Origin: Kosakonia quasisacchari
GTDB lineage: Bacteria; Pseudomonadota; Gammaproteobacteria; Enterobacterales; Enterobacteriaceae
Direction: 5' to 3'
Assembly (NCBI RefSeq): GCF_004331415.1
Contig: NZ_SJOP01000002.1
Span: 297,546-361,545, forward strand
Length of the DNA: 64,000 bases
Both the position numbers and the translations under genes were made by a program. Numbering within the stretch: the first letter of the stretch is position 1; each line of letters begins with the position of its first letter. The notes beneath the pieces are model-generated. The model saw only the letters and a program-made list of their open reading frames with translations, ran no database searches and had not been told where the DNA came from. Below, piece by piece: positions 1 to 10,987 of this stretch.

Positions 1-2
1 TC

Positions 3-287
3 GCTTCTACGCTTTCGGCGGTGAAAGCAGCAGTAAAAGCAGGATTGGGTGTGACCGCGCGGCCAGTGGAAATGATGAGCCCCGATTTGCGCGTACTGGG
101 TAGAGCGGAAGGGCTACCGCTGTTGCCTGATACGGAGTATTTGCTTTGCTATAACCCGCAAAGCCGCAATGAGTTGGCACAGGTGATTTTCCAGGCCATG
201 GAACATTATCAAAACCCCTGGCATTACGGCAGCACTACTCCTGAGGGAGGAGGCGATCCGCTGATTATCGAAGGGGATTTTAGCTAA
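3..287 (+). CDS. lrhA: LrhA, LysR-type regulator (3' end only)
   Basis: This is the last 94 codons of a LysR-type regulator whose 5' part lies outside the window. The visible part is the end of the effector-binding domain and the C-terminal tail, ending PLIIEGDFS, as I recall for enterobacterial LrhA. LrhA represses flhDC, and thus flagella and chemotaxis, and affects type 1 fimbriae and RpoS. It lies directly upstream of nuoA in the same orientation, as in E. coli. The helix-turn-helix cannot be checked because it is off the window. The identity rests on the tail sequence plus synteny. Confidence 0.9.
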   Translation, partial: ASTLSAVKAAVKAGLGVTARPVEMMSPDLRVLGRAEGLPLLPDTEYLLCYNPQSRNELAQVIFQAMEHYQNPWHYGSTTPEGGGDPLIIEGDFS

Positions 288-324
288 CATCCCCTGCAAA
301 ATCTGGTAACAAAATGTAAGTGTA

Positions 325-368
325 AAAATGAACCGCTGGCGGCAAAAAAGCGGTTATCGGTTCATTTT
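325..368 (+). terminator. Hairpin terminator downstream of lrhA
   Basis: Arms AAAATGAACCG (325-335) and CGGTTCATTTT (358-368) are perfectly complementary over 11 bp, and the 3' arm ends in four Ts. A second, overlapping stem, AACCGCT (331-337) with AGCGGTT (349-355), uses part of the same left arm, so two folds compete. It lies about 40 bp after the lrhA stop and would separate lrhA from nuo transcription. Confidence 0.6.
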
Positions 369-912
369 GCGCACAGATTATGAACCATAAAAACGCCATT
401 CCTGAAAATTATTCTTTCTTTCAATAATTTAATATCACTCACAGCACGATCTCCTTTTTTCAACTATAGTCTTTCATGCCTGCTGGTCATGTTAAAAATC
501 AAGGCGGATTGTTGCTGTTTCACTGTATGAATTAACAAAAGCGTGTCGCAGATCAAGAAAATACTCCCGTTGAGGGGGAGGAATCCTGACAAAATCCTGT
601 CAAAATAAGCGGGTAATAAGTATAAAACCTCGCTACGGACACGATTCAACACCTGGATATTTCTTGTGAATGTTTGAAGTCGTTCAAGAAAACGGCACTA
701 AATGTTAATGAATTGCTGCCGATGTAAACTAATGTGAGGAAACCTTTGTTAAAGTTGACAAAAGGTTATAGAAAGGAGTAAAAACCCACATCGTTTAGCT
801 GTTTTCGTCTTTTACACAGTTAATGTGTGGTTTTTCATTCCTCCCCGTGAATCGATGTGGCGTCATCTGCCAGCAAGAGCAGAGGTAATAACGCTACCTT
901 TTGAGTTAAGCA
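369..912 (+). promoter_or_regulatory. nuo operon promoter and long leader region
   Basis: No protein gene is apparent in this stretch. A good -35 box (TTGACA) is at 755-760, and the sequence around TTATAG/GTAAAA downstream could serve as a poor -10. Below it are a small hairpin (ACACA-N5-TGTGT, about 814-828) followed by GGTTTTT, and 8-bp complementary arms CCACATCG (786-793) and CGATGTGG (853-860) enclosing that hairpin. In E. coli the equivalent region is long and carries ArcA, NarL, FNR, IHF and Fis control. Those sites were not individually resolved here. From 369 to about 660 nothing specific stands out beyond AT-rich sequence. Confidence 0.55.
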
Positions 913-1356
913 ATGCGTATGTCAACATCCACTGAAATCATCGCTCATCACTGGGCATTCGCTATCTTTCTTATTGTCGCCATTGGCCTGTGTTGCCTGA
1001 TGCTGATCGGCGGTCGGTTTTTGGGCGGTCGCGCGCACGCGAGGCACAAAAACGTTCCTTTCGAATCGGGTATCGACTCCGTCGGTTCCGCTCGCTTACG
1101 TCTATCCGCCAAGTTTTACCTGGTGGCCATGTTCTTCGTCATCTTCGATGTGGAAGCGCTCTATTTATACGCATGGTCAACCTCCATTCGCGAGAGTGGT
1201 TGGGTCGGGTTTGTCGAAGCCGCTATTTTTATATTAGTGCTGCTGGCTGGTCTGGTTTATCTGGTGCGTATTGGCGCGCTGGATTGGACGCCCGTGCGTT
1301 CGCGCCGTGAGCAAATCAACCCAGAGACTAACAGCTACACTGACAGTCAACGCTAA
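913..1356 (+). CDS. nuoA: NADH:quinone oxidoreductase subunit A
   Basis: A 147-residue membrane subunit, the same length as E. coli NuoA. It has three transmembrane helices, at about residues 15-38, 68-90 and 98-118. The loop after helix 1 carries the conserved [13 protein letters not shown] segment near the quinone site, and acidic residues in FDVEALYL sit inside helix 2. NuoA helps join the peripheral arm to the membrane arm and takes part in coupling quinone reduction to proton pumping. It is the first gene of the nuo operon. A second in-frame ATG two codons downstream is an alternative start. Confidence 0.97.
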   Translation: MRMSTSTEIIAHHWAFAIFLIVAIGLCCLMLIGGRFLGGRAHARHKNVPFESGIDSVGSARLRLSAKFYLVAMFFVIFDVEALYLYAWSTSIRESGWVGFVEAAIFILVLLAGLVYLVRIGALDWTPVRSRREQINPETNSYTDSQR

Positions 1357-1371
1357 CCGCGAGGCAATAAG

Positions 1372-2046
1372 ATGGATTATACGCTCACCCGCATAGATCC
1401 TAACGGTGAGAACGACCGTTACCCCCTGCAGAAACAGGAGATCGTAACCGACCCCCTGGAACAAGAAATTAACCGTAGCGTTTATATGGGCAAGCTCGTA
1501 AATGCCCTGCACGATATGGTGAACTGGGGACGTAAAAACTCAATTTGGCCATATAACTTTGGCCTGTCGTGCTGTTATGTAGAGATGGTGACATCCTTTA
1601 CGGCAGTGCACGACGTTGCGCGTTTTGGTGCGGAAGTGTTGCGTGCTTCTCCTCGTCAGGCAGACCTGATGGTGGTCGCGGGCACGTGCTTTACCAAAAT
1701 GGCGCCGGTCATTCAGCGCCTTTACGACCAGATGCTGGAACCTAAGTGGGTTATCTCCATGGGTGCCTGTGCGAACTCTGGCGGTATGTACGATATCTAT
1801 TCTGTCGTACAAGGCGTCGATAAATTTATCCCGGTGGATGTCTACATCCCTGGCTGCCCGCCGCGTCCTGAAGCCTATATGCAGGCGCTGATGCTGCTGC
1901 AGGAGTCGATTGGCAAGGAGCGTCGTCCACTCTCATGGGTGGTTGGCGATCAGGGCGTTTATCGCGCCAATATGCAGTCGGAACGCGACCGTAAACGTGG
2001 CGAGCGTATCGCCGTGACCAATCTGCGTACGCCGGACGAGATTTAA
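1372..2046 (+). CDS. nuoB: NADH:quinone oxidoreductase subunit B (N2 cluster)
   Basis: A 224-residue peripheral subunit that carries the terminal [4Fe-4S] cluster N2, the direct electron donor to quinone. The ligands are visible as the adjacent pair C67-C68 (GLSCCYVEM), C133 (MGACANSGG) and C162 (PGCPPRPE). It starts 15 bp after nuoA behind a GCGAGG ribosome binding site. The protein is a few residues longer than the E. coli form, mainly in the N-terminal 30 residues, which vary in this family. It docks at the interface of NuoCD, NuoI and NuoH. Confidence 0.97.
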   Translation: MDYTLTRIDPNGENDRYPLQKQEIVTDPLEQEINRSVYMGKLVNALHDMVNWGRKNSIWPYNFGLSCCYVEMVTSFTAVHDVARFGAEVLRASPRQADLMVVAGTCFTKMAPVIQRLYDQMLEPKWVISMGACANSGGMYDIYSVVQGVDKFIPVDVYIPGCPPRPEAYMQALMLLQESIGKERRPLSWVVGDQGVYRANMQSERDRKRGERIAVTNLRTPDEI

Positions 2047-2135
2047 TTTGCGCCTGTGGGTAATGGAAGAAACTTCGCATTTCAATAATCCAATAACGCG
2101 AAGCCATACCCAACAGTCACCACGGACCCTTTGCA

Positions 2136-3938
2136 ATGGTGAACAATATGACCGATTTAACTGCGCAAGAAGCCGCATGGCAGACCCGGGATCATTTGGA
2201 TGATCCGGTCATTGGCGAATTGCGCAACCGTTTTGGGCCGGATGCCTTTACCGTTCAAGCGACCCGCACCGGGGTGCCCGTAGTCTGGGTTAAGCGTGAG
2301 CAGTTGCTGGAAGTGGTCGATTTCTTAAAGAAATTACCAAAACCATATGTCATGCTGTTCGATCTGCACGGCATGGACGAACGTCTACGCACACACCGCG
2401 ACGGTTTGCCCGCCGCGGATTTTTCCGTTTTCTACCACTTCATTTCGATCGATCGCAACCGCGACATCATGCTGAAAGTGGCGCTTGCCGAAAACGATAT
2501 GCATCTGCCAACGATCACCAAACTTTTCCCGAACGCCAACTGGTACGAGCGTGAAACATGGGAAATGTTTGGCATGACCTTCGATGGCCACCCGCACCTG
2601 ACGCGCATCATGATGCCGCAAACCTGGACGGGTCACCCGCTGCGTAAAGATTACCCGGCGCGCGCAACTGAATTCGATCCGTTTGAGCTGACCAAAGCCA
2701 AGCAGGATCTGGAAATGGAAGCGTTGACCTTCAAGCCGGAAGACTGGGGCATGAAACGCGGCACCGAAAATGAGGACTTTATGTTCCTCAACCTCGGCCC
2801 GAACCACCCATCTGCGCACGGTGCGTTCCGTATCATCCTGCAACTGGACGGCGAAGAGATCGTCGACTGCGTGCCGGATATCGGTTACCACCATCGTGGC
2901 GCGGAGAAAATGGGTGAGCGCCAGTCCTGGCACAGCTACATTCCTTACACCGACCGTATCGAGTATCTCGGCGGTTGCGTAAACGAAATGCCTTACGTAC
3001 TGGCGGTAGAAAAACTGGCCGGTATCACCGTGCCGGATCGCGTCAACGTGATCCGCGTGATGCTGTCTGAACTGTTCCGTATCAACAGCCACCTGCTCTA
3101 TATCTCAACTTTTATTCAGGACGTAGGCGCAATGACGCCGGTGTTCTTCGCCTTTACCGATCGTCAGAAAATCTACGATCTGGTGGAAGCGATCACCGGT
3201 TTCCGTATGCACCCGGCCTGGTTCCGCATTGGCGGCGTGGCGCACGATCTGCCGCGCGGTTGGGATCGTCTGCTGCGCGAGTTCCTCGACTGGATGCCAA
3301 AACGTCTGGCCTCTTACGAGAAAGCGGCGCTGCGCAACACCATTCTGAAAGGCCGCTCTCAGGGCGTTGCCGCTTACAACGCAAAAGAAGCGCTGGAGTG
3401 GGGCACGACCGGTGCAGGCCTGCGTGCGACCGGCATTAATTTTGACGTGCGTAAAGCGCGTCCGTACTCCGGTTACGAGAACTTCGACTTTGAGATCCCG
3501 GTTGGCGGTGGCGTGAGTGACTGCTACACCCGCGTGATGCTGAAAGTTGAAGAGCTGCGCCAGAGCCTGCGCATTCTTGAGCAGTGCCTCAACAACATGC
3601 CGGAAGGCCCGTTCAAAGCGGATCACCCGCTGACAACGCCGCCGCCGAAAGAGCGCACGCTGCAACATATCGAAACCCTGATTACTCACTTCCTGCAAGT
3701 GTCGTGGGGCCCGGTAATGCCGGCCAACGAATCCTTCCAGATGATTGAAGCAACCAAGGGTATTAACAGTTACTACCTGACCAGCGACGGCAGCACCATG
3801 AGCTACCGTACCCGCGTTCGTACCCCGAGTTTTGCGCACCTGCAGCAAATCCCGTCGGCCATCCGCGGCAGCCTGGTATCAGACTTGATTGTCTATCTGG
3901 GTAGTATCGATTTTGTTATGTCAGATGTGGATCGCTAA
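2136..3938 (+). CDS. nuoC: NADH:quinone oxidoreductase subunit CD (fused)
   Basis: A 600-residue fusion of the 30-kDa subunit (about residues 1-190) and the 49-kDa subunit (about 210-600), the arrangement typical of enterobacteria. The NuoD half shows [14 protein letters not shown], whose His helps line the quinone pocket, [10 protein letters not shown], and the C-terminal [12 protein letters not shown] and [12 protein letters not shown] segments. It has no metal centre of its own and forms the quinone cavity together with NuoB. Two starts are possible, ATG 2136 or ATG 2148 (MTDLTAQ), and neither has a strong Shine-Dalgarno. The shorter one gives 596 residues, the length I recall for the revised E. 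coli protein. Confidence 0.96.
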   Translation: MVNNMTDLTAQEAAWQTRDHLDDPVIGELRNRFGPDAFTVQATRTGVPVVWVKREQLLEVVDFLKKLPKPYVMLFDLHGMDERLRTHRDGLPAADFSVFYHFISIDRNRDIMLKVALAENDMHLPTITKLFPNANWYERETWEMFGMTFDGHPHLTRIMMPQTWTGHPLRKDYPARATEFDPFELTKAKQDLEMEALTFKPEDWGMKRGTENEDFMFLNLGPNHPSAHGAFRIILQLDGEEIVDCVPDIGYHHRGAEKMGERQSWHSYIPYTDRIEYLGGCVNEMPYVLAVEKLAGITVPDRVNVIRVMLSELFRINSHLLYISTFIQDVGAMTPVFFAFTDRQKIYDLVEAITGFRMHPAWFRIGGVAHDLPRGWDRLLREFLDWMPKRLASYEKAALRNTILKGRSQGVAAYNAKEALEWGTTGAGLRATGINFDVRKARPYSGYENFDFEIPVGGGVSDCYTRVMLKVEELRQSLRILEQCLNNMPEGPFKADHPLTTPPPKERTLQHIETLITHFLQVSWGPVMPANESFQMIEATKGINSYYLTSDGSTMSYRTRVRTPSFAHLQQIPSAIRGSLVSDLIVYLGSIDFVMSDVDR

Positions 3939-3940
3939 TT

Positions 3941-4441
3941 ATGCACGAGAATCAACAACCACAAACCGAGGCTTTTGAGCTGAGTGCGGCAGAGCGTGAG
4001 GCAATTGAGCACGAGAAGCACCACTACGAAGACCCGCGTGCGGCGTCCATTGAAGCGCTGAAGATAGTTCAGAAACAGCGTGGTTGGGTGCCGGACGGCG
4101 CAATTTACGCCATCGCTGACGTGCTGGGCATTCCGGCGAGCGATGTCGAAGGCGTGGCAACATTCTACAGCCAGATCTTCCGCCAGCCGGTTGGTCGCCA
4201 TGTTATTCGCTATTGCGACAGCGTGGTTTGCCATATCACTGGCTATCAGGGCATTCAATCGGCGATTGAAAGCCATCTGAAGATCAAACCGGGCCAGACA
4301 ACGTTTGACGGTCGCTTTACGCTGCTGCCGACTTGCTGTCTGGGTAACTGCGATAAAGGCCCGAACATGATGATTGATGAGGACACTCACAGCCATCTGA
4401 CGCCGGACGCGATCCCTGATTTGCTGGAGCGGTATAAATGA
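3941..4441 (+). CDS. nuoE: NADH:quinone oxidoreductase subunit E (N1a cluster)
   Basis: A 166-residue thioredoxin-fold subunit of the NADH dehydrogenase module with a [2Fe-2S] cluster (N1a). Ligands are C92 and C97 (CDSVVC) and C133 and C137 (CLGNC). The first 30 residues are acidic and glutamate-rich, as is usual. It starts only 2 nt after the nuoC(D) stop and overlaps nuoF by 4 nt (ATGA), so translation is probably coupled and keeps the E:F:G ratio even. Confidence 0.97.
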   Translation: MHENQQPQTEAFELSAAEREAIEHEKHHYEDPRAASIEALKIVQKQRGWVPDGAIYAIADVLGIPASDVEGVATFYSQIFRQPVGRHVIRYCDSVVCHITGYQGIQSAIESHLKIKPGQTTFDGRFTLLPTCCLGNCDKGPNMMIDEDTHSHLTPDAIPDLLERYK

Positions 4442-5775
4442 AAACAGTTATCCGTACTCCTGAAACGCATCCGCTGACCTGGCGTCTGCGCGATGACAAA
4501 CAGCCGGTCTGGCTCGAAGAGTACCAGAGCAAAAACGGTTATGCCGGTGCGCGCAAAGCGCTGACCGGCATGGCACCGGATGAGATTGTCAATGCGGTGA
4601 AAGATTCGGGTCTGAAAGGTCGCGGCGGCGCGGGCTTCTCCACGGGTCTGAAGTGGAGCCTGATGCCGAAAGACGAATCCATGAACATCCGTTACCTGCT
4701 GTGTAACGCCGATGAAATGGAACCGGGCACCTACAAAGACCGCTTGCTGATGGAGCAACTGCCGCACCTGCTGGTAGAAGGGATGCTGATTTCGGCCTTC
4801 GCGCTGAAAGCCTACCGTGGCTACATCTTCCTGCGCGGCGAATATATTGAGGCGGCGGTGCATCTGCGCCGCGCGATTGCTGAAGCAACCGAAGCCGGTT
4901 TGCTTGGCAAGAATATTCTTGGCAGCGGCTTCGACTTCGAACTGTTTGTACATACTGGCGCGGGTCGTTATATCTGCGGCGAAGAAACGGCGCTGATTAA
5001 CTCGCTGGAAGGCCGTCGTGCTAACCCGCGTTCCAAACCGCCATTCCCGGCAAGCTCCGGGGCATGGGGTAAACCGACGTGTGTCAACAACGTCGAAACC
5101 CTGTGTAACGTCCCGGCGATCCTGGCGAACGGTGTTGAGTGGTATCAGAACATTTCGACCAGCAAAGATGCGGGCACCAAACTGATGGGCTTCTCCGGAC
5201 GCGTGAAGAATCCGGGTCTGTGGGAGCTGCCGTTTGGTACCACCGCGCGTGAAATCCTTGAGGATTACGCGGGTGGTATGCGCGATGGGCTGAAATTTAA
5301 AGCCTGGCAGCCGGGCGGGGCAGGGACCGATTTCCTGACCGAAGCGCATCTCGATTTGCCGATGGAGTTTGAAAGCATCGGTAAAGCAGGTAGCCGTCTC
5401 GGTACTGCGCTGGCGATGGCCGTTGACCATGAAATTGGCATGGTGCCGCTGGTGCGCAACCTGGAAGAGTTCTTCGCCCGCGAGTCCTGCGGCTGGTGTA
5501 CGCCATGTCGTGATGGTTTGCCGTGGAGCGTGAAAATCCTGCGTGCGCTGGAGCGTGGTGAAGGCCAGCCTGGAGATATCGAGACACTTGAGCAACTGTG
5601 TCGACAACTCGGGCCGGGTAAAACCTTCTGCGCGCATGCGCCAGGTGCGGTTGAACCGTTACAGAGCGCGATTAAATACTTCCGCGAAGAGTTCGAAGCG
5701 GGCATTAAACAGCTATTCAGCAATACCCATGCAATTGGCGGTATCCAGCCAAACTTGCTGAAAGCGCGCTGGTAA
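4438..5775 (+). CDS. nuoF: NADH:quinone oxidoreductase subunit F (NADH and FMN site)
   Basis: A 445-residue flavoprotein subunit that oxidises NADH through FMN and passes electrons to [4Fe-4S] cluster N3. The glycine-rich [13 protein letters not shown] motif (about residues 60-75) forms the nucleotide site, and [19 protein letters not shown] is the FMN/NADH domain. [12 protein letters not shown] supplies C351, C354 and C357; the fourth ligand is in KTFCAHAPG near residue 398. The start overlaps the nuoE stop. Length agrees with the E. coli protein. Confidence 0.97.
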   Translation: MKTVIRTPETHPLTWRLRDDKQPVWLEEYQSKNGYAGARKALTGMAPDEIVNAVKDSGLKGRGGAGFSTGLKWSLMPKDESMNIRYLLCNADEMEPGTYKDRLLMEQLPHLLVEGMLISAFALKAYRGYIFLRGEYIEAAVHLRRAIAEATEAGLLGKNILGSGFDFELFVHTGAGRYICGEETALINSLEGRRANPRSKPPFPASSGAWGKPTCVNNVETLCNVPAILANGVEWYQNISTSKDAGTKLMGFSGRVKNPGLWELPFGTTAREILEDYAGGMRDGLKFKAWQPGGAGTDFLTEAHLDLPMEFESIGKAGSRLGTALAMAVDHEIGMVPLVRNLEEFFARESCGWCTPCRDGLPWSVKILRALERGEGQPGDIETLEQLCRQLGPGKTFCAHAPGAVEPLQSAIKYFREEFEAGIKQLFSNTHAIGGIQPNLLKARW

Positions 5776-5864
5776 TGGTTCTTCCTTCATCGCGCTGATG
5801 AGGGGACGCGAACAGAATTTTGATTAACTCTTAGTCGCTGACTGAGACAACTGGAAGCATGCTA

Positions 5865-8591
5865 ATGGCTACTATTCATGTAGACGGCAAAGAATACGAG
5901 GTAAACGGAGCAGACAACCTTCTTGAGGCATGTCTCTCTTTAGGCCTTGATATTCCTTATTTTTGCTGGCATCCGGCGCTGGGGAGCGTGGGTGCGTGCC
6001 GCCAGTGTGCGGTGAAGCAATATCAAAACGCGGAAGACACGCGTGGCCGCCTGGTGATGTCCTGTATGACACCGGCATCCGACGGTACTTTTATCTCTAT
6101 TGATGACGACGAAGCGAAGCAGTTCCGTGAAAGCGTGGTCGAGTGGTTGATGACCAACCACCCGCACGACTGCCCGGTCTGCGAAGAAGGGGGCAACTGC
6201 CACCTGCAGGATATGACCGTGATGACCGGTCACAGCTTCCGTCGCTATCGTTTCACCAAACGTACGCACCGTAATCAGGATCTCGGTCCGTTCATTTCCC
6301 ACGAAATGAACCGCTGTATCGCGTGTTACCGCTGCGTGCGTTACTACAAAGACTACGCCGATGGCACGGATCTTGGCGTTTATGGCGCGCACGACAACGT
6401 CTATTTCGGTCGCCCGGAAGACGGCGTGCTTGAGAGCGAGTTCTCCGGCAACCTGGTAGAAATCTGCCCGACCGGCGTTTTCACCGATAAAACCCACTCC
6501 GAGCGCTATAACCGTAAGTGGGATATGCAGTTCGCGCCGAGCATCTGCCAGCAGTGTTCACTGGGTTGTAACACCAGCCCTGGCGAACGTTATGGTGAAC
6601 TGCGCCGCATTGAAAACCGTTACAACGGCACCGTTAACCACTACTTCCTTTGCGACCGTGGTCGTTTCGGCTACGGCTACGTCAACCTGAAAGACAGACC
6701 GCGTCAGCCGGTTCAACGCCGTGGCGACGATCTGATCACTCTCAACGCCGAGCAGGCGATGCAGGGCGCAGCGGACATTCTGCGTCAGTCGAAGAAGGTG
6801 ATTGGTATCGGTTCTCCGCGTGCAAGCGTCGAGAGTAACTTCGCGCTGCGTGCATTAGTTGGCGCGGAAAACTTCTATACCGGCATCGCCAAAGGTGAGC
6901 AGGAACGTCTTGAGCTGGCGCTAAAAGTGCTGCGCGAAGGCGGCATCCACACTCCGGCGCTGCGTGAAATTGAATCCTACGACGCGGTGCTGATCCTCGG
7001 GGAAGATATCACCCAGACCGGCGCGCGCGTCTCGCTGGCGGTTCGCCAGGCGGTGAAAGGCAAAGCGCGTGAAATGGCGGCGGCGCAGAAAGTTGCCGAC
7101 TGGCAGATAGCAGCGATCATGAACATTGGTCAGCGTGCTAAACATCCGCTCTTCGTCACCAACATCGATAGCACCCGTCTGGACGATATCGCCGCGTGGA
7201 CCTACTGCGCACCGGTAGAAGACCAGGCTCGCTTAGGTTTCGCCATCGCGCATGCGCTGGACGATGCTTCCCCTGCGGTTGATGGTCTGAGCAACGATCT
7301 GAAAAGCAAAGTGGATGTGATTGTTCAGGCCCTGGCCGGGGCGAAAAAACCGCTGATTATCTCTGGAACTAACGCCGGGAGCACGGCGGTGATTCAGGCG
7401 GCGGCAAACGTCGCGAAAGCGCTGAAAGGCCGCGGTTCCGATGTCGGCATCACCATGATTGCTCGTTCGGTGAACAGCATGGGGCTGGGGCTTATCGGCG
7501 GCGGTAGCCTCGATGATGCGCTGGCTGAGCTGGAAAGCGGCAGTGCTGACGCCGTTGTCGTGCTGGAAAACGATCTGCATCGTCACGCTTCTGCTGCCCG
7601 CGTTGACGCGGCGCTGGCGAAAGCGCCGCTGGTGCTGGTGGTTGATCATCAGCGCACCGCCATTATGGACAGCGCTCATCTGGTGCTCTCCGCCGCCAGC
7701 TTTGCTGAAAGCGATGGTACGGTTATCAACAACGAAGGCCGCGCGCAGCGCTTCTTCCAGGTTTACGATCCGACCTACTACGACAGCAAAACCCTGATGC
7801 TGGAAAGCTGGCGCTGGCTGCACTCGCTGCACAGCACCGTGCAAAACCGCGAAGTGGACTGGACGCAGCTTGATCACGTGATCGATGCGGCCGTTGAAGC
7901 ACTGCCGCAACTGGCCGGTATTAAAGATGCCGCGCCGGATGCCAGCTTCCGCATTCGTGGCCAGAAGCTGGCGCGTGAACCGCACCGCTACAGTGGACGC
8001 ACCGCGATGCGCGCCAATATCAGTGTGCACGAACCGCGTCAGCCGCAGGACAAAGACACCATGTTCGCCTTCTCAATGGAAGGGAACAACCAGCCGTCTG
8101 CGCCACGTTCACAAATTCCATTTGCATGGGCGCCGGGCTGGAACTCCCCGCAGGCCTGGAACAAATTCCAGGACGAAGTGGGTGGTCACCTGCGTCACGG
8201 CGATCCGGGTGTACGCTTGATTGAAGCGTCTGAAAGTGGTCTTGATTACTTCACTACCGTACCGGGCGCGTTCGAAGCGCAGGACGGCAAATGGCGTATC
8301 GCGCCTTACTATCACCTGTTTGGCAGTGACGAATTGTCACAGCGTGCTCCGGTCTTCCAGAGCCGCATGCCGCAGCCATACATCAAACTGAATCCGACCG
8401 ATGCCGCAAAGCTTGGCGTTAACGCAGGCGCGCATATCTCCTTCACTTACGAAGGGCAGACTATCAGCCTGCCGTTGCAGGTTTCTGAAGGTCTGGCGGC
8501 AGGGCAGGTTGGTCTGCCGATGGGGATGCCGGGCATTGCGCCGGTACTGGCTGGAGCACGTCTTGAAAATCTGCAGGAGGCGCAAGCATGA
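5865..8591 (+). CDS. nuoG: NADH:quinone oxidoreductase subunit G
   Basis: A 908-residue iron-sulfur protein that wires FMN to the rest of the peripheral arm. The N-terminal [2Fe-2S] ferredoxin domain has C34, C45, C48 and C67. It is followed by the HxxxCxxCxxxxxC cluster (H99, C103, C106, C112), a 4Fe-4S pair in CIACYRC/CPTGVF, and the off-pathway cluster in ICQQCSLGC. The rest is a molybdopterin-oxidoreductase-like domain without a cofactor. An ATG at 5859 is also in frame, but GGAAG (5853-5857) lies 7 nt before ATG 5865 and only 1 nt before 5859, and the later start gives the E. coli length. An 88-bp spacer separates it from nuoF. Confidence 0.96.
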   Translation: MATIHVDGKEYEVNGADNLLEACLSLGLDIPYFCWHPALGSVGACRQCAVKQYQNAEDTRGRLVMSCMTPASDGTFISIDDDEAKQFRESVVEWLMTNHPHDCPVCEEGGNCHLQDMTVMTGHSFRRYRFTKRTHRNQDLGPFISHEMNRCIACYRCVRYYKDYADGTDLGVYGAHDNVYFGRPEDGVLESEFSGNLVEICPTGVFTDKTHSERYNRKWDMQFAPSICQQCSLGCNTSPGERYGELRRIENRYNGTVNHYFLCDRGRFGYGYVNLKDRPRQPVQRRGDDLITLNAEQAMQGAADILRQSKKVIGIGSPRASVESNFALRALVGAENFYTGIAKGEQERLELALKVLREGGIHTPALREIESYDAVLILGEDITQTGARVSLAVRQAVKGKAREMAAAQKVADWQIAAIMNIGQRAKHPLFVTNIDSTRLDDIAAWTYCAPVEDQARLGFAIAHALDDASPAVDGLSNDLKSKVDVIVQALAGAKKPLIISGTNAGSTAVIQAAANVAKALKGRGSDVGITMIARSVNSMGLGLIGGGSLDDALAELESGSADAVVVLENDLHRHASAARVDAALAKAPLVLVVDHQRTAIMDSAHLVLSAASFAESDGTVINNEGRAQRFFQVYDPTYYDSKTLMLESWRWLHSLHSTVQNREVDWTQLDHVIDAAVEALPQLAGIKDAAPDASFRIRGQKLAREPHRYSGRTAMRANISVHEPRQPQDKDTMFAFSMEGNNQPSAPRSQIPFAWAPGWNSPQAWNKFQDEVGGHLRHGDPGVRLIEASESGLDYFTTVPGAFEAQDGKWRIAPYYHLFGSDELSQRAPVFQSRMPQPYIKLNPTDAAKLGVNAGAHISFTYEGQTISLPLQVSEGLAAGQVGLPMGMPGIAPVLAGARLENLQEAQA

Positions 8592-9565
8592 GCTGGTTAA
8601 CACCGGATGTTATCGACATTCTGTTAAGCATTCTGAAAGCGGTCGTCATTCTGCTGGTGGTGGTCACCTGCGGTGCGTTCATGAGCTTTGGTGAGCGTCG
8701 TCTGCTCGGTCTGTTCCAGAACCGTTACGGGCCGAACCGCGTAGGCTGGGGTGGTTCACTCCAGCTCGTGGCGGACATGATCAAGATGTTCTTTAAAGAG
8801 GACTGGATCCCGCGCTTTTCTGACCGCGTGATTTTCACTCTTGCGCCAATGATTGCTTTTACCTCGCTGCTGTTAGCGTTTGCCATTGTGCCGGTCAGCC
8901 CTACCTGGGTGGTGGCCGACCTCAATATCGGGATCCTGTTCTTCCTGATGATGGCGGGTCTGGCGGTTTACGCGGTGTTGTTCGCAGGCTGGTCGAGTAA
9001 CAACAAATACTCGTTGCTCGGTGCGATGCGTGCTTCCGCGCAGACCCTGAGCTATGAAGTGTTCCTCGGGCTTTCCTTGATGGGCGTGGTTGCGCAGGCC
9101 GGTTCATTCAATATGACCGACATCGTCAACAACCAGGCCGGTTTATGGAACGTTATTCCGCAGTTCTTCGGTTTTGTGACTTTCGCTATCGCAGGCGTTG
9201 CGGTGTGTCACCGTCACCCGTTTGACCAGCCGGAAGCGGAACAGGAACTGGCGGATGGTTACCACATCGAATACTCCGGTATGAAGTTCGGCCTGTTCTT
9301 CGTCGGGGAATACATCGGTATCGTCACCATTTCCGCGCTGATGGTCACCCTGTTCTTCGGTGGCTGGCAAGGGCCGTTGTTACCGCCATTCATTTGGTTC
9401 GCGCTGAAAACGGCGTTCTTTATGATGATGTTCATTTTGATCCGCGCCGCGCTGCCGCGTCCGCGTTATGACCAGGTGATGTCTTTCGGCTGGAAAGTCT
9501 GCCTGCCATTGACGCTGATTAACTTGCTGGGAACGGCGGCTGTCATTCTCTGGCAAGCGCAATAA
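8588..9565 (+). CDS. nuoH: NADH:quinone oxidoreductase subunit H
   Basis: A 325-residue membrane subunit with eight predicted helices that forms the membrane side of the quinone tunnel. The characteristic GPNRVGWGG segment is near residue 48, and the acidic loop [16 protein letters not shown] is around residues 215-230. It overlaps the nuoG stop by 4 nt (ATGA). The length is as in E. coli. Homologous to mitochondrial ND1. Confidence 0.97.
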   Translation: MSWLTPDVIDILLSILKAVVILLVVVTCGAFMSFGERRLLGLFQNRYGPNRVGWGGSLQLVADMIKMFFKEDWIPRFSDRVIFTLAPMIAFTSLLLAFAIVPVSPTWVVADLNIGILFFLMMAGLAVYAVLFAGWSSNNKYSLLGAMRASAQTLSYEVFLGLSLMGVVAQAGSFNMTDIVNNQAGLWNVIPQFFGFVTFAIAGVAVCHRHPFDQPEAEQELADGYHIEYSGMKFGLFFVGEYIGIVTISALMVTLFFGGWQGPLLPPFIWFALKTAFFMMMFILIRAALPRPRYDQVMSFGWKVCLPLTLINLLGTAAVILWQAQ

Positions 9566-9579
9566 GGGGTGAAAAGACC

Positions 9580-10122
9580 ATGACTTTAAAAGAATTACTC
9601 GTGGGCTTCGGCACCCAGGTCCGTAGCATCTGGATGATTGGCCTGCATGCGTTCGCCAAACGTGAAACACGTATGTACCCGGAAGAGCCGGTCTATCTGC
9701 CACCGCGCTACCGTGGGCGCATCGTGTTGACGCGCGATCCGGACGGTTCCGAGCGCTGCGTTGCCTGTAACCTGTGTGCGGTAGCCTGCCCTGTCGGCTG
9801 TATCTCGCTGCAAAAAGCTGAGATGCAGGATGGTCGCTGGTACCCGGAATTTTTCCGTATCAACTTCTCACGCTGCATTTTCTGCGGTCTGTGCGAAGAA
9901 GCGTGCCCGACAACGGCAATTCAGCTCACTCCGGATTTCGAGATGGGCGAATACAAACGTCAGGATCTGGTGTACGAAAAAGAGGATCTGCTGATCTCCG
10001 GTCCGGGCAAATACCCGGAATATAACTTCTACCGGATGGCAGGTATGGCAATCGACGGCAAAGATAAAGGCGAAGCGGAAAATGAAGCCAAGCCTATCGA
10101 CGTCAAGGGCCTGTTACCGTAA
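9580..10122 (+). CDS. nuoI: NADH:quinone oxidoreductase subunit I (N6a/N6b)
   Basis: A 180-residue 8Fe ferredoxin-like subunit linking NuoG to NuoB. Two [4Fe-4S] motifs are clear: [12 protein letters not shown] (C60, C63, C66, C70) and [12 protein letters not shown] (from C99). The basic N-terminus ([20 protein letters not shown]) is an amphipathic segment lying along the membrane surface. It starts 14 nt after nuoH behind an AAGGGGTG site and runs into nuoJ with an 11-nt gap. Confidence 0.97.
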   Translation: MTLKELLVGFGTQVRSIWMIGLHAFAKRETRMYPEEPVYLPPRYRGRIVLTRDPDGSERCVACNLCAVACPVGCISLQKAEMQDGRWYPEFFRINFSRCIFCGLCEEACPTTAIQLTPDFEMGEYKRQDLVYEKEDLLISGPGKYPEYNFYRMAGMAIDGKDKGEAENEAKPIDVKGLLP

Positions 10123-10133
10123 GGAGAGGGGCA

Positions 10134-10688
10134 ATGGAGTTCGCTTTTTATATCTGTGGCCTGGTCGCCATCCTGACGACGGTACGCGTGATTACGCATA
10201 CCAACCCGGTACACGCGTTGCTGTATCTGATTGTGTCTCTGCTGGCCATTGCCGGTGTCTTCTTTTCGCTCGGCGCGTATTTCGCCGGGGCGCTGGAAAT
10301 CATCGTCTACGCCGGTGCCATCATGGTGCTGTTTGTGTTCGTGGTGATGATGCTGAACCTCGGCAATACTGTCGTTGAGCAGGAACGCAATTGGTTGTCG
10401 CCGCAAATCTGGATTGGCCCGGCGCTGCTCTCCGCAGTGCTACTGGTGGTAATGATTTACGCCATCCTTGGGGTTAACGACCAGGGCATTGAAGGTACGG
10501 CGATTGGCGCGAAAGCGGTTGGCATTACGCTGTTTGGTCCTTACGTCTTGGCGGTGGAACTGGCTTCCATGCTGCTGTTGGCTGGGCTGGTTGTGGCCTT
10601 CCATCTGGGTCGTGAAGACCGAGCTGGCGAAGTGCTGAGCAATCGCACGGAAGACCGCGCGAAAAGAAAAACGGAGGAGCACGCATGA
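10134..10688 (+). CDS. nuoJ: NADH:quinone oxidoreductase subunit J
   Basis: A 184-residue membrane subunit (ND6 homologue) with five helices, at about residues 1-22, 28-50, 54-78, 90-110 and 138-158. The conserved [19 protein letters not shown] stretch is the helix 3 region that carries a pi-bulge in known structures. The C-terminal 25 residues are charged and cytoplasmic. GGAGAGG precedes the ATG, and the stop overlaps nuoK by 4 nt. Confidence 0.96.
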   Translation: MEFAFYICGLVAILTTVRVITHTNPVHALLYLIVSLLAIAGVFFSLGAYFAGALEIIVYAGAIMVLFVFVVMMLNLGNTVVEQERNWLSPQIWIGPALLSAVLLVVMIYAILGVNDQGIEGTAIGAKAVGITLFGPYVLAVELASMLLLAGLVVAFHLGREDRAGEVLSNRTEDRAKRKTEEHA

Positions 10689-10987
10689 TCCCGTTGCAAC
10701 ATGGATTGATCCTCGCTGCGATTTTGTTTGTTTTGGGGCTGACCGGTCTGGTTATCCGCCGCAACCTGCTGTTTATGCTGATTGGGCTGGAAATCATGAT
10801 TAACGCCGCCGCGCTGGCCTTTGTGGTCGCGGGCAGCTATTGGGGTCAGACCGACGGACAGGTGATGTACATTCTCGCCATTAGCCTCGCGGCTGCCGAA
10901 GCGAGCATTGGCCTGGCGTTGCTGCTGCAACTCCATCGTCGCCGCCAGAATCTGAATATCGATTCAGTAAGTGAGATGCGTGGATGA
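10685..10987 (+). CDS. nuoK: NADH:quinone oxidoreductase subunit K
   Basis: A 100-residue three-helix membrane subunit (ND4L homologue, MnhC/MrpC-related). The buried glutamates needed for proton translocation are visible in [11 protein letters not shown] (about residue 36) and in [12 protein letters not shown] (about residue 72). The start overlaps nuoJ and the stop overlaps nuoL by 4 nt each, the tightest packing in the operon. Confidence 0.97.
   Translation: MIPLQHGLILAAILFVLGLTGLVIRRNLLFMLIGLEIMINAAALAFVVAGSYWGQTDGQVMYILAISLAAAEASIGLALLLQLHRRRQNLNIDSVSEMRG

Noticed and set aside
2385..3848. Two antisense frames opposite nuoCD
   Set aside because: Shadows of a strongly conserved gene; composition rich in Arg/His/Val with no motif.
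4387..5637. 416-codon open frame opposite nuoF
   Set aside because: Antisense shadow of the conserved nuoF codons; no ribosome binding site, no domain, biased composition.
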